From Nocardioides massiliensis (GTDB taxonomy: Bacteria > Actinomycetota > Actinomycetes > Propionibacteriales > Nocardioidaceae): 64,000 nucleotides of DNA. The position numbers and the translations under genes are program-made. The DNA lies in the NCBI RefSeq assembly GCF_030811215.1, contig NZ_JAUSQM010000001.1:3038001-3102000 (forward strand). The letters run 5' to 3'. Every line of letters begins with the position of its first letter. Within the stretch, counting starts at the first letter, position 1. The notes below the pieces were generated by a model that was not told where the DNA came from, did not search any database, and worked only from the letters and a program-made list of their open reading frames with translations. This document shows, piece by piece, positions 18,078-29,902 of this stretch.

Positions 18078-19270
18078 ACGACCTGCTTCGCGAGACCCTC
18101 CGGGACGAGGCCCACCAGCTCGGTCCCGCCCCCGTCGACCTGGATGCCGTCATCCGCTCCGGACGGGCACGCGTACGCCGCCGGCGTGGCGGGGCGGTCG
18201 TGATCGCCGCGTGCGTGTGCGCGGCCGGCATCGCCCTGTCGACGTCGTGGCTCGGTCACGGTGCCGGCAGCGGCGACACCCGCCTGCCTGTCGCCGGCGC
18301 CCCGACGATCGACTTCGCCGAGCTGCAGCCCAGCTGGGCGGTCGGCGACGTCGTCCACTACGGCGACGCGACCCTCGGCGTGGCCGCCGCGGTCCACTCC
18401 TATGTGCTGACCGCCCACGGTGTCGTGTACGCCGATGCCGAGGGCACCGTTCGCTTCGACGACGGCTCCGGCAGCACCGTCGTGGGACGGGTCGACGCAG
18501 GCCGCGGCTACCTGCGCGCGGACCGCCAGGGACGGCACGCGGCATGGATCGACACGTCGCTGCCGACGCCGGGCCTCGTCGTGCTCGACACCGCGACCGG
18601 CGAGGTGGTGCATGGCGAGGGCGTGCGGGAGCCGGCCAAGGACACCGAGTTCGGGACGCCGTACGTCTATGCGGTCGACGGGCACACGGTGCTCTGGATG
18701 GACGCGCGGGGCGCGCAGGCGCTGGACGTGCGGAGCGGCGACACGACCGTGCTGGACGAGACGGCCGACCACTTCACGATCATCGCCGCGCGCGACGGCG
18801 TGGTCGTGCACGACGGGTTGGGGATCCTGCCGGGGCGCGGGGAAGGCAACGGCCCGGACGGCCACTACGTCAGCAAGCTGTCGGAGCTCCCGAGCGGCGA
18901 CTATGCCCGCGTCCGTACGCCGACCCGCATGGTCACCACCGCCAGCTACGGGTTCCTCAACCCGGGCGGCCACCTCGTGGCCTTCGAGCACGACGACGCC
19001 TACGCGGTGTTCTCCACCGACGACGGCGCCCAGGTCGCCGGAGCGCTGAACGGTCCGGCGTGGGCGGTGGGCTACGACTGGCTCGACCCGCGCACCACCG
19101 TGGTGATGGCGCTGCCCGACTTCAGCGAGGACGCCGAGGAGTCCAGCATCGACATCCTCACCTGTTCCGTGCCGGAGTCGGTGTGCACGCCGGTGGCCTC
19201 CGGGGTGGCGCGGATGGACACCGACGGTGCCGGCGGGCTCGCCCTGCCGGTGGGCGAAGCGCTGGGCTGA
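18074..19270 (+). CDS. Membrane-anchored protein next to ECF sigma factor, possible anti-sigma
   Basis: The 398-residue protein has a short cytoplasmic N-terminus with many Asp and Arg residues (1-40), one membrane helix (about 41-63) and a large extracytoplasmic region with repeated WD/beta-propeller-like segments (DTATGEVVHGEG, DVRSGDTTVLD). No catalytic motif is seen. Position and topology (ATGA overlap with the sigma gene) suggest it holds or senses for the sigma factor, but no zinc-binding HxxxCxxC anti-sigma motif is present, so this is inference. Confidence 0.6.
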   Translation: MNDLLRETLRDEAHQLGPAPVDLDAVIRSGRARVRRRRGGAVVIAACVCAAGIALSTSWLGHGAGSGDTRLPVAGAPTIDFAELQPSWAVGDVVHYGDATLGVAAAVHSYVLTAHGVVYADAEGTVRFDDGSGSTVVGRVDAGRGYLRADRQGRHAAWIDTSLPTPGLVVLDTATGEVVHGEGVREPAKDTEFGTPYVYAVDGHTVLWMDARGAQALDVRSGDTTVLDETADHFTIIAARDGVVVHDGLGILPGRGEGNGPDGHYVSKLSELPSGDYARVRTPTRMVTTASYGFLNPGGHLVAFEHDDAYAVFSTDDGAQVAGALNGPAWAVGYDWLDPRTTVVMALPDFSEDAEESSIDILTCSVPESVCTPVASGVARMDTDGAGGLALPVGEALG

Positions 19271-19290
19271 CCGCCGGCCGTCGTGGGACC

Positions 19291-21231
19291 TCAGCCGCGT
19301 CGCGGACCGACCCCGTCGGTCCGCGGCGCGGCTCCCGCGTCGTGAGTCGCGTCCTGGGCGGCGGTGACGTCCTCGACGATCCCGCGGGCCAGCGCCTGGG
19401 CGTCGAGGCCGATGCGCTCGAGGATCACGGCACGCTTGGCGTGGTCGAGGAACTCCTGCGGGATCCCGTGCAGGCGTACAGGGGTCGTCACTCCGGCGGC
19501 GTTGAGCTGCTGGAGCAGCGCCGAGCCGCAACCGCCGACGATGCCGTTGTCCTCGAGGCACACGACCCGGCCATGCTCGCGGGCGAGCTCGATGATCGCG
19601 TCGTCGTACGGCTTGACCCAGCGCGGGTCGACGACCGTCACGCCGATGCCCTGGTCCTGCAGGCGCTGGGCGACGTCGACGGCGGTGTGGGCCATCGAGC
19701 CGATCCCGACGATGAGCACGTCCTTGGCGCCGGAGCGCACGAGCACGTCGCAGCCGCCGACGGTGGAGACCGCCTCGATGTCCTCGGGCGGCGGGCCCTT
19801 GGGGAAGCGCACGACGGTCGGGGCGTCGTCGACCGCCACGGCCTCGCGCAACAGCTCCCGCAGCCGCGATGCGTCGCGGGGCGCGGCGAGCCGCAGGCCC
19901 GGGACGACCTGCAGGATGGACATGTCCCACATGCCGTTGTGGCTCGCGCCGTCGTCGCCGGTCACGCCGGAGCGGTCGAGCACGAAGGTGACGCCGCACT
20001 TGTGCAGCGCCACGTCCATCAGCACCTGGTCGAAGGCGCGGTTGAGGAACGTCGCATAGATCGCGACGACCGGGTGGAGGCCGCCCATGGCGAGCCCGGC
20101 GGCCGAGGTCGCGGCGTGCTGCTCGGCGATGCCGACGTCGAAGACCCGCTCGGGGTAGGCGGCGGCGAAGTGGTGTAGCCCGACGGGGTGCAGCATCGCG
20201 GCCGTCATCGCCACGACGTCCTTGCGCTCCGCGCCGATCGCGACCATCTCGTCGCCGAAGACGTCGGTCCAGATCCGGCCCTTGGGCTTCTCCTCACCGG
20301 TCGCGACGTCGAAGGGGCCGGGCGAGTGGAACTGGTCGGCCTCGTGCCGCTCCGCGGCGTCGTAGCCGAAGCCCTTGCGGGTCATCACGTGCACGATGAC
20401 GGGGCCGTTGAAGCGCTTGGCCTGGGTGAGCGCAGCCTCGACGGCGGCGCGGTCGTGGCCGTCGACCGGGCCGACGTACTTCAGGCCGAGGTCCTCGAAG
20501 AGCCCCTGCGGCGCGAGGGCGTCCTTCATGCCCTTCTTGACCGCGTGCAGTGCGTCGTAGACGGCCGGGCCGACCCCGCGCACGCCGTTGAGGCGGCGCT
20601 TGACCAGGTCGAGCACCTGCTCGTAGCGCGGGTTGGTGCGCAGCGCGGCCAGGTGGTGGGCGAGACCCCCGACGGTCGGGGTGTAGGAGCGGCCGTTGTC
20701 GTTGACGACCATCACGATCCGGCGGTCACCCGTGGGCGTCTCGCAGGCGGCGATGTTGTTGAGCGCCTCCCAGGCCATGCCCCCGGTCAGCGCACCGTCA
20801 CCGATGACGGCGACCACGTGGCGGTCCTCGCCGCGGATCGCGTAGGCCTTCGACAGGCCGTCGGCATACGACAGCGCGGTGGACGCGTGGGAGTTCTCGA
20901 CCAGGTCGTGCTCGGACTCGGCGCGGCTCGGGTAGCCCGACAGCCCACCCTCCTGGCGCAGGGTGTCGAACTGGCCCGCGCGGCCCGTCAGCAGCTTGTG
21001 GACGTAGGACTGGTGGCCCGTGTCGAAGACGACCTTGTCGCGCGGGGAGTCGAAGACCCGGTGGATGGCCATGGTCAGCTCGACGACGCCCAGGTTGGGG
21101 CCGAGGTGACCGCCCGTGCGGGAGACCGTGCGCACCATGAGGTCGCGAAGCTCCGCGGCGAGCTCGTCGAGCTGCGCGTCGTCGAGGTCACGCAGGTCGC
21201 GCGGCTCGCGCAGCGACTCCAGGTGGCCCAT
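19291..21231 (-). CDS. dxs: 1-deoxy-D-xylulose-5-phosphate synthase
   Basis: The 646-residue thiamine-diphosphate enzyme condenses pyruvate with glyceraldehyde 3-phosphate, the first step of the MEP isoprenoid pathway. Visible are [14 protein letters not shown] and the cofactor motif [16 protein letters not shown], then the central HPVGLHHFA and [10 protein letters not shown] (catalytic glutamate) and [13 protein letters not shown]. Length is normal. The ATG at 21231 starts the conserved [13 protein letters not shown]. It is convergent with the sigma-factor operon. Confidence 0.96.
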   Translation of the reverse strand: MGHLESLREPRDLRDLDDAQLDELAAELRDLMVRTVSRTGGHLGPNLGVVELTMAIHRVFDSPRDKVVFDTGHQSYVHKLLTGRAGQFDTLRQEGGLSGYPSRAESEHDLVENSHASTALSYADGLSKAYAIRGEDRHVVAVIGDGALTGGMAWEALNNIAACETPTGDRRIVMVVNDNGRSYTPTVGGLAHHLAALRTNPRYEQVLDLVKRRLNGVRGVGPAVYDALHAVKKGMKDALAPQGLFEDLGLKYVGPVDGHDRAAVEAALTQAKRFNGPVIVHVMTRKGFGYDAAERHEADQFHSPGPFDVATGEEKPKGRIWTDVFGDEMVAIGAERKDVVAMTAAMLHPVGLHHFAAAYPERVFDVGIAEQHAATSAAGLAMGGLHPVVAIYATFLNRAFDQVLMDVALHKCGVTFVLDRSGVTGDDGASHNGMWDMSILQVVPGLRLAAPRDASRLRELLREAVAVDDAPTVVRFPKGPPPEDIEAVSTVGGCDVLVRSGAKDVLIVGIGSMAHTAVDVAQRLQDQGIGVTVVDPRWVKPYDDAIIELAREHGRVVCLEDNGIVGGCGSALLQQLNAAGVTTPVRLHGIPQEFLDHAKRAVILERIGLDAQALARGIVEDVTAAQDATHDAGAAPRTDGVGPRRG

Positions 21232-21286
21232 GTGCGTCCCTCCGGTGGGATAGATGACGGGGTCTGGCGAGTCTAACGAGCGGCTC

Positions 21287-22216
21287 CTACAGATCGGTCA
21301 CCGCGATCGCCGGCTCGACGAGCGACCCGAACCACACCCGGCCGTCGCGCTCGCGCACACCCGTAGCCATGTGGAAGTGCGACGCGTCGGCGATGACGTC
21401 GTGCACCAGCCGTCCGTCGGCATCGAAGGCCTGGGCACGCGCCGTGCGCTGCGGCTTGGGCTGGATCGCCTGCGGCAGCCGGGTGACCAGGCGGCGTACG
21501 GCCATCGGGGCGCGCTGGAGCCGGTCGACCACGGCGTCGTACGGCGAGGCGATCGTCACCCAGATCAGGCCGTCGGAGCCGAGCGCGATGTTGTCGGGGT
21601 AGCCCGGCAGGTCGGAGGCGAGCAGGTCGCGCTCGCCCGCCCGCGCGCCCTTCAGCCACAGCCGCACGACCGTGCGCCCGCCCGACTCGGCGACCGCCAC
21701 GAATGACTCGTCGGCCGCCAGCGCGACGCCGTTCGCGAACGCCAGACCCTCCACCAGCACCGTGAGCGCCCCGTCGGGGTCGCGTCGGATCAGCCGGCCG
21801 GTGCGTGTGCCCTCGACGAAGTCGGACTTCCAGTGCGACAGCGGGTAGGCCTGGGAGGAGTCGGAGAACCAGATCGTCCCGTCGCTCGCGACGGCGGCGT
21901 TGTTGCACACCCGCATCGGGACGCCGCCCACCTCGGCGGCGAGCGTCTCCACCCGCCCGTTCGTGAGGTCCATCGCCAGGAGCCCGGCGTCGGCCGCGCA
22001 CACCAGCAGCCTGCCGTCGGGCAGCAGCTCGAGACCCAGGGGTCGCCCGGGCGTGCGTCCGACCGTGCGTACGCCGCCCGCCGGGTCCACGGCGTGCACA
22101 CCACCGTCCTCCGTCGCGGTGTAGACGGTGCCGTCGTCGGCGACCAGCACGTCCTCGGCGCCGTGGCCGGGGACACGGATGACGGTGAGCGCATGGGTAG
22201 GTGCGGGCGAGGCCAT
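21287..22216 (-). CDS. SMP-30/strictosidine-synthase-like beta-propeller protein
   Basis: A 309-residue six-bladed beta-propeller protein. Family marks include [32 protein letters not shown] and [14 protein letters not shown], seen in strictosidine-synthase-like and gluconolactonase/SMP-30 proteins. These usually hydrolyse lactones or esters with one bound metal ion; the substrate is unknown. It is a separate transcription unit 120 nt after yjbQ. A lactonase role is inference from family. Confidence 0.75.
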   Translation of the reverse strand: MASPAPTHALTVIRVPGHGAEDVLVADDGTVYTATEDGGVHAVDPAGGVRTVGRTPGRPLGLELLPDGRLLVCAADAGLLAMDLTNGRVETLAAEVGGVPMRVCNNAAVASDGTIWFSDSSQAYPLSHWKSDFVEGTRTGRLIRRDPDGALTVLVEGLAFANGVALAADESFVAVAESGGRTVVRLWLKGARAGERDLLASDLPGYPDNIALGSDGLIWVTIASPYDAVVDRLQRAPMAVRRLVTRLPQAIQPKPQRTARAQAFDADGRLVHDVIADASHFHMATGVRERDGRVWFGSLVEPAIAVTDL

Positions 22217-22337
22217 GCCTCAACCTTGCATCAGACCGATCGAAGATCGAGCACCCGCGCCACCGCACTGCTTCCCACGCGAAGATCCCCGTCATCTGGT
22301 GACTGCGATCCTCGTGCAGGACGCAGGCGGCCGAGGG

Positions 22338-22745
22338 TCAGGCGGAGCGGAGGAACGACAGCCGCACCTCGCGGTCAGGGTTGTCGCCGTTGGTGTCGAC
22401 CAGGCAGATGCTCTGCCAGGTGCCGAGCTGCAGGCGGCCGTCGAGCACCGGCACCGTCGCGTACGGCGCGACGAACGCCGGCAGCACGTGGTCACGCCCG
22501 TGCCCCGGCGTGCCGTGGCGGTGCTGCCATCGGTCATCGGTCGGCAACAGCGTGTCGAGCGCGGTGACCAGGTCGTCGTCGGAGCCGGACCCGGTCTCGA
22601 TGATCGCGACGCCTGCCGTCGCGTGGGGGACGAACACGTGCAGCAGCCCGTCACCGCGGTCACGGACCCAACGGCGTACGTCGTCGGTCAGATCGAGCAC
22701 CCGGGGCCGGTCGCCGGTGGTGAAGGAGAGAACCTCTGAGTCCAT
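22338..22745 (-). CDS. YjbQ family protein (UPF0047)
   Basis: The 135-residue protein shows the UPF0047 pattern: VFVPHATAGVAIIE near residue 45, HGRDHVLPAFVAP with a conserved histidine, and the C-terminal LGTWQSICLVDTNG. Members can make thiamine phosphate as a side activity in vitro; the real role is unclear. It starts one base after the stop of a thiamine-binding-type gene, which fits a thiamine connection. Start ATG 22745. Confidence 0.85.
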   Translation of the reverse strand: MDSEVLSFTTGDRPRVLDLTDDVRRWVRDRGDGLLHVFVPHATAGVAIIETGSGSDDDLVTALDTLLPTDDRWQHRHGTPGHGRDHVLPAFVAPYATVPVLDGRLQLGTWQSICLVDTNGDNPDREVRLSFLRSA

Positions 22746-22746
22746 G

Positions 22747-23055
22747 TCAGGACTGGTGCCCCGACAACGCCTGCTCAACGCGCTCGACCTTCGCGGTGAG
22801 CTGTCCGGTGTAGCCCGGACGGATGTCGGCCTTCAGCACCAGTCCGACGCGCGGGGAGGTGGCTGCGACGACGTCGACGGCCTGCTTGACGACCGCCATC
22901 ACCTCGTCCCACTCCCCCTCGATGTTGGTGAACATCGCGTTGGTCTCACACGGCAGACCGGACTCGCGTACGACGCGGACGGCTTGCGCCACCGCTTCGG
23001 CGACTCCGCCGGTCTCGTCGGTGGTCATCGGACTGATGCTGAAGGCGACGATCAT
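22747..23055 (-). CDS. Thiamine-binding (MTH1187/YkoF-type) protein
   Basis: A small 102-residue protein of the MTH1187 (DUF77) family. It begins MIVAFSISP, has the conserved TNAMFTNIEGEWDEVM and ends with PGYTGQLTAKVERVE. Relatives form ferredoxin-like-fold oligomers and some bind thiamine. It is the first gene of a two-gene unit with yjbQ. Function beyond ligand binding is unknown. Confidence 0.82.
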   Translation of the reverse strand: MIVAFSISPMTTDETGGVAEAVAQAVRVVRESGLPCETNAMFTNIEGEWDEVMAVVKQAVDVVAATSPRVGLVLKADIRPGYTGQLTAKVERVEQALSGHQS

Positions 23056-23085
23056 GGCCTCACCGTACGTCGCGCGGTGCGTACG

Positions 23086-23123
23086 GCGAAGGGCGCCGGC
23101 TGTGCTCAACCGACGCCCTTCGC
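23086..23123 (-). terminator. Hairpin after aconitase gene
   Basis: A 14-bp stem with one mismatch (GCGAAGGGCG-C-CGG pairing with CCG-A-CGCCCTTCGC) and a 10-nt loop sits 56 nt beyond the aconitase stop and 31 nt upstream of the next gene. It probably ends aconitase transcription. No U tract is visible. Confidence 0.55.
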
Positions 23124-23178
23124 TGTCCTGCTTCGGCCGGGCGGGACCCGACCTGAGTGCTTCTCCCTGCGTCCTTGC

Positions 23179-26001
<2,823 letters not shown>

Positions 26002-26127
26002 AGCTGTCTCCTCTGCCGATTCGGTCTGTCGAATCTGGTCGCGCTCGTCTTGTCCATCTTGCCCACGTGCCGGCGCTGCGCAGTAGTCAGGCGGACCTAA
26101 CCCACGCACGCGGCTCGAGCCACAACT

Positions 26128-26145
26128 TATCTTGATATCAAGATA
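26128..26145. promoter_or_regulatory. 18-bp perfect palindrome between acnA and the MBL-fold gene
   Basis: TATCTTGATATCAAGATA is a perfect 18-bp palindrome, 127 nt upstream of the aconitase GTG and 78 nt upstream of the divergent gene. Its AT-rich character stands out in GC-rich surroundings. MarR-family regulators such as TamR control aconitase in Streptomyces through palindromes of broadly this size; assigning this site to such a regulator is inference. Confidence 0.65.
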
Positions 26146-26222
26146 CACGACGTCGAGGGACCAAGGGTGCGGCCCGCGCAGTCGAACACGCCGTCGCCGA
26201 CCGTGCCGGTTAGCGTGCCGCC

Positions 26223-27143
26223 ATGCGCCTACGACTCGGTCGCCCCGACCTCGCTCGATACGCCCACCGGTTCGGCGTACCTGCTGCGAACGGTCCCTTC
26301 GCCGTGACCTTCCTCGGCGTGTCCACGTTGCTGCTCGACGACGGCGAATCAGCGGTGATGACCGACGGCTTCTTCTCCCGGCCGTCCCTGGCGAAAGTCG
26401 GGCTCGGCAGGATCGCCCCGGACCACGACCGCATCACGGCCGCTCTGGCGCGCACCTCGGTCGACCGGCTCCAGGGCGTGCTGCCGGTCCACACGCACTT
26501 CGACCATGCCCTCGACGCTGCCGTTGTCGCCGAGAGGACCGGCGCAGTGCTGATCGGCGGGGAGTCCACCGCCAACATCGGGCGCGGCGGGGGGCTGCCC
26601 GAGGAGCGACTCCGGGTCGTGGCCTCCGGTGAGTCGCTGAGTTTGGGCGGGTTCGAACTCACCTGGGTCGAGTCCGACCACTGCCCGCCCGACCGCTTCC
26701 CCGGTCCCATCACTGAGCCGGTCGTTCCACCGGCCAAGGCGAAGGATTATCGGTGCGGCGAAGCATGGTCTCTGTTGTTCAAGCACACGAGCGGTCGGAC
26801 CGCGCTGATCCAAGGCAGCGCCGGGTACGTCCCAGGGGCACTCGCCGGCCAACGAGCTGACGTGGCCTACCTCGGCGTTGGTCAGCTCGGGCTACAGGAC
26901 GAGGACTACATCCGTGCCTATTGGGCCGAGACCGTGCAAGCAGTTGGAGCGAAGAGCGTGGTGCTCATTCACTGGGACGACTTCTTTCGACCGCTCGACG
27001 TGCCGCTGCGGGCCCTGCCCTACGCCGGCGACGACCTGGACGAGACGATGCGTGTCTTAGCCGAGCTTGCCGCCGACCAGGCAGTCGAACTGCATCTCCC
27101 CACCGTTTGGCGACGCGAGGACCCCTGGGCCTCGCTGCACTGA
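26223..27143 (+). CDS. MBL-fold metallo-hydrolase
   Basis: A 306-residue protein of the metallo-beta-lactamase fold. The zinc motif is THFDHALD (about 97-104), with further candidate ligands in VESDHCPP and IHWDDFF near the end. The fold covers many hydrolases (lactonases, phosphodiesterases, UlaG-like lactonases); the long loop with [11 protein letters not shown] suggests a UlaG/lipid-hydrolase-like member, but the substrate cannot be named. It is the first gene past the core region, next to the toxin-antitoxin module. Confidence 0.78.
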   Translation: MRLRLGRPDLARYAHRFGVPAANGPFAVTFLGVSTLLLDDGESAVMTDGFFSRPSLAKVGLGRIAPDHDRITAALARTSVDRLQGVLPVHTHFDHALDAAVVAERTGAVLIGGESTANIGRGGGLPEERLRVVASGESLSLGGFELTWVESDHCPPDRFPGPITEPVVPPAKAKDYRCGEAWSLLFKHTSGRTALIQGSAGYVPGALAGQRADVAYLGVGQLGLQDEDYIRAYWAETVQAVGAKSVVLIHWDDFFRPLDVPLRALPYAGDDLDETMRVLAELAADQAVELHLPTVWRREDPWASLH

Positions 27144-27191
27144 TCTCACGTCTGCCCGTCACGGATTTGGCGACCCTCCGCTGCGCCGCGG

Positions 27192-27245
27192 CAGAGCCGG
27201 TTCTCGTCAGCAACGCGACGCAGTCGACATGATGCGTCATCGGGA
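27192..27245. repeat. Direct repeat, copy 1 (left of toxin-antitoxin pair)
   Basis: This block (starting CAGAGCCGGTT, containing AGCAACGCGACGCA and ending GATGCGTCATCGGGA) recurs with only about five mismatches as copy 2, which is split by the ISL3 element at 28135-29611. The copies are in the same orientation and bracket the BrnT-like module. A small internal dyad GATG-CGT-CATC is shared. Confidence 0.75.
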
Positions 27246-27308
27246 GGACGCAGACGGCCATGAGCGACCGGGGCCTTGTAGCGTGGCCATTCGTATTACA
27301 GTTGCGAC

Positions 27309-27554
27309 ATGAAGATCAACGGCGCTGAGGTCTCTGAGGACCAGATCGACGAGTGGGTGGCGGAGGCTGAGGTCGGCTACGACGTTGAGATGCTGCGCAA
27401 AGGTGGCCGCAAGCCGGTCGGCGACGGGCCAGGCCGGGTCGTCCCTGTCCGTCTCGACGCAACGCTGCTGGCACAACTCGACGGCCGGGCCGAACACGAC
27501 CACCAGTCGCGTTCGGAGATCATCCGCGCCGCGATCCGTGCCTATATGGCGTGA
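27309..27554 (+). CDS. Ribbon-helix-helix antitoxin
   Basis: The 81-residue protein ends in a ribbon-helix-helix DNA-binding segment: PVRLDATLLAQLDGRA followed by SRSEIIRAAIRAYM. This C-terminal layout is typical of RHH antitoxins that repress their own operon and neutralise the partner toxin. Its TGA overlaps the GTG start of the next gene (GTGA). The N-terminal half (VSEDQIDEWVAEAEVGYD) is expected to contact the toxin. Confidence 0.8.
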   Translation: MKINGAEVSEDQIDEWVAEAEVGYDVEMLRKGGRKPVGDGPGRVVPVRLDATLLAQLDGRAEHDHQSRSEIIRAAIRAYMA

Positions 27555-27787
27555 AGGTCCGTGACTCGGCCCTGAAACACGGCATCGATCCCGCGGACTC
27601 CATTCACGCCGCCGAGCATCCGGTCTTCCTGCGTGACCTCGGTGACGACCCTCATCGCCAACTCCGCCTCGGGTTCGACAGGCACGGTCGCATCCTGGAG
27701 GTGATCGTGCTGACGGCGGACGGCGGGGATCAAATGCTCATCCACGCCATGAAGGCACGCGAGCAGTACCTCGCCCTGCTCGACTGA
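27551..27787 (+). CDS. BrnT-like toxin of type II toxin-antitoxin pair
   Basis: A 78-residue protein overlapping its antitoxin gene. KHGID near the start, a central R-x-L-RLGFDRHGRILEVIV beta-hairpin, and the closing IHAMKAREQYLALL resemble BrnT-type ribonuclease toxins (RelE-like fold), whose active-site residues include the basic/His residues of this C-terminal helix. The order antitoxin-first differs from the classical brnTA order, so the exact family is uncertain; pair architecture is clear. Confidence 0.68.
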   Translation: MKVRDSALKHGIDPADSIHAAEHPVFLRDLGDDPHRQLRLGFDRHGRILEVIVLTADGGDQMLIHAMKAREQYLALLD

Positions 27788-28134
27788 CGTCGCATTCAGT
27801 CGTCCGGCGCCAGAAGCGTGAAGGTTGCCCGACCATCACCGGAACCACGTCCGACGAATTGAGGTCGGTCGCGACCGTGACCCGAGGTGTCTTCCAACCG
27901 CTGCCGCATTCCGAAACAGGCCGGCCGGGGAGCGCGACGGCGCAGGAACGGCTCCATCCTTGGTTTCGAGACGACCCACCGCGAGCACCGCGTCATTCTC
28001 CCGAGCGAAGTCGCCGCCCGAGCGGCCTTCCACGGGAAGGGAACGCCCACGGCCGCACTGCCACGCGGCAGATACGGCGCAACCTAATGCTGCGAGGGAA
28101 TCACATCACCGCCGCAGGTCAGAGCCGGTTTTCG
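27788..28134. other. 347-nt gap without a convincing gene
   Basis: Several short frames are open because of GC bias but none shows a known motif, a good ribosome site or consistent codon use. The last 15 nt are the left half of direct-repeat copy 2. The adjacent AGAGCC resembles the ISL3 terminus and may explain the insertion target. Confidence 0.5.
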
Positions 28135-29611
28135 GGCTCTTCTTACTTGAGGTGGGGGCTGGTGAGTCCGCCGCCGATGAGCAGCATGCGTAGTCGGTAG
28201 TTGTCGCGGTTGCGGAACCCGCGGGCGACGCGGCGGTGCAGCTCGATCAGTCCGTTGACCGCTTCGGTGCCGCCGTTGTTCGAGCGGCCAGTGTCGAAGT
28301 AGGCCAGGAACGCGGTGCGCCAGCGCTTCAGGGTGCGGCCCAGCCGGGCGATCTCCGGGACGGGGCAGGTCGGGAACGTCTCGATGATCTTGGTGGCGAT
28401 CTTCTTGCCCTCGGCGGTGTCGCGGTGGCGGTAGGCCGAGCGCAACTGTTGGGCGCAGGACCAGGCGAGGTAGACCTGCAGGTGGGCCTCGTTGGCGGCG
28501 ATCGCGTTCTCGAAGCGGGTCCACTGCTTGTCGGTGAGCTTCTCGGCCCCGGCGCGAAGAAGCTTCGAGATGCCGTAGAGCGGGTCGCCCTTGCGACCAC
28601 GGTGGCCCAGGGTCTCTTGCTGGACCCGGCGCCGGCACTCATCGACCGCGTTGGTGCCGAGCTTGACGATGTGGAAGGCGTCGAGGACCGCGACGGCGTC
28701 TTGGAGCTTGTCGTCGATCGCCGTCTTGTAGCCCTGGAACGGGTCCAAGGCGGCGACCTTCACGCCCGCCCGGAAGCCCTCGCCACGTTCGTCGAGCCAG
28801 TCGGCGTAGGCCTTCCCCGACCGGCCCGGGACCAGGTCCAGCAGCCTGGCGCGGACGCGTCCTTGCTGGTCACGGGTCAGATCGACCATCCCGGTCAGCT
28901 CTTTCGGTCCCCGGCCGCCGTCGGTGATGGGCTTGGTGGAGACGTGGTGCCAGATGTGCTCATCGACCCCGAGGGTGGCGACGTCGGCGAAGCGATCCTC
29001 ATCGGCGGCCATCTGTTCGAGCAGCGGCTTGATCGAGCGCCACACGGTGCGCCACGTCGTGCCGAGCTGGCGAGCCAGACCGGCCACGGACGCGTGCTCA
29101 CGACGCAGCTGGGCGATGGCCCACCAACACGCCCGCGTGGTCAGCAGCGCACGCGGAGCGGCGAGCTGTGCGTGCTGCTCGGTGAACCCCCCGACCTCGC
29201 AGGTGGGCTCGGCGCAGCGCCAGGTGCGCTTGCGCCAGATCAGCTGGACCGGGCGGCCGAAGCAGGGCACGTCGACCAGGACCACGTCGCGGCGACCGCG
29301 GCTGTGGGTGATGACTCCGCAGACCCGGCAGCCCATCGGCGAGGGTGCGGACTCCACCACGACACGCAGCCGCTCACCGCGCTCGGCGACCTCGAGGACG
29401 TGGAAGCCCTCGAGCCCGACGAGCAGATCACAGCGCTGGCAGTAGGAGGGATCAGGACATGAACGCGCGCGGGAACACGCCGTAGGCTCGGACACCGTCG
29501 AGGCCTTCCGGTTGGGCAGCTTGGTCGCTCCCGATCTTGGAAGGCCTCGACCCCTTCTGCCCTCAGCTCACCGCCGCGAGTCGCTCACACCCACCGCAGG
29601 TACGAAGAGCC
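28135..29611 (-). mobile_element. ISL3-family insertion sequence (1477 bp)
   Basis: Terminal inverted repeats are visible: left end GGCTCTTCTTACTTGAGG (28135) and right end, read inward, GGCTCTTCGTACCTGCGG, differing at three positions. GG-first termini and 8-bp target duplication are ISL3 traits. The flanks read GGTTTTCG and GGTTTTCT, an 8-bp duplication with one mismatch. It carries one transposase gene filling nearly the whole element. Confidence 0.85.
28143..29495 (-). CDS. ISL3-family transposase
   Basis: The 450-residue protein has an N-terminal zinc-finger-like region (CQRC, CRVCG, CAEPTC within the first 100 residues), a helix-turn-helix segment, and a DDE transposase domain: TLGVDEHIWHH (first D), ALDPFQGYKTAI and VLDAFHIVKLGTNAVDE (second D), and SNNGGTEAVNGLIELHRRVARG (E). 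Length and motifs are full for ISL3, so it is probably active. Start GTG 29495 is the best upstream candidate. Confidence 0.93.
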   Translation of the reverse strand: MSEPTACSRARSCPDPSYCQRCDLLVGLEGFHVLEVAERGERLRVVVESAPSPMGCRVCGVITHSRGRRDVVLVDVPCFGRPVQLIWRKRTWRCAEPTCEVGGFTEQHAQLAAPRALLTTRACWWAIAQLRREHASVAGLARQLGTTWRTVWRSIKPLLEQMAADEDRFADVATLGVDEHIWHHVSTKPITDGGRGPKELTGMVDLTRDQQGRVRARLLDLVPGRSGKAYADWLDERGEGFRAGVKVAALDPFQGYKTAIDDKLQDAVAVLDAFHIVKLGTNAVDECRRRVQQETLGHRGRKGDPLYGISKLLRAGAEKLTDKQWTRFENAIAANEAHLQVYLAWSCAQQLRSAYRHRDTAEGKKIATKIIETFPTCPVPEIARLGRTLKRWRTAFLAYFDTGRSNNGGTEAVNGLIELHRRVARGFRNRDNYRLRMLLIGGGLTSPHLK

Positions 29612-29657
29612 GGTTTTCTCTAGCAACGCGACGCATTCGACATGATGCGTCATCGGG

Positions 29658-29902
29658 AAGAGATCGGCGAAATTCCGCGGGATTGCGCACCTTTGCGCGC
29701 GACCGCGAATGGGAGCTGAGAGTGCCGCTGACCTGCGCCGATGCCGGTTTCGGCCGGGCCGGGGGTCTATGCGTTCCAGCGCTGGGGACAGCGAGCGCTT
29801 GAAGGGCTTTGCGAGTCAAAGTGCGCCCAAACCGCGCCCAGCCACGGCACCTGTTCACGCACGCGCAAACGCCCGCAGACCACCGCAGCATCGGTCACTT
29901 AT
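29658..29902. other. Gap between ISL3 and IS1380 copy A
   Basis: No gene is supported. The final ten bases hold GGTCACTT (29893-29900) and CTTAT (29898-29902). The first is the left arm of an inverted repeat whose right arm lies at 53192-53199 beyond the 23-kb insertion; the second is the matching 5-mer target duplication. Confidence 0.55.

Larger units (their letters stand above)
28120..29657. repeat. Direct repeat, copy 2, interrupted by ISL3 element
   Basis: The repeat half at 28120-28133 (CAGAGCCGGTTTTC) and the half at 29612-29657 together rebuild a copy of the 27192-27245 repeat when the ISL3 element and one target duplication are removed. The repeat therefore existed before the IS landed. 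Confidence 0.7.

Noticed and set aside
27796-28050. Hypothetical minus-strand gene after the toxin
   Set aside because: Arg/Pro-rich composition, no motif and no convincing start; kept as gap.
29800-29860. Possible tRNA or integrase attachment core near TTTGCGAGTCAAAG
   Set aside because: No cloverleaf can be drawn and no integrase gene is present.
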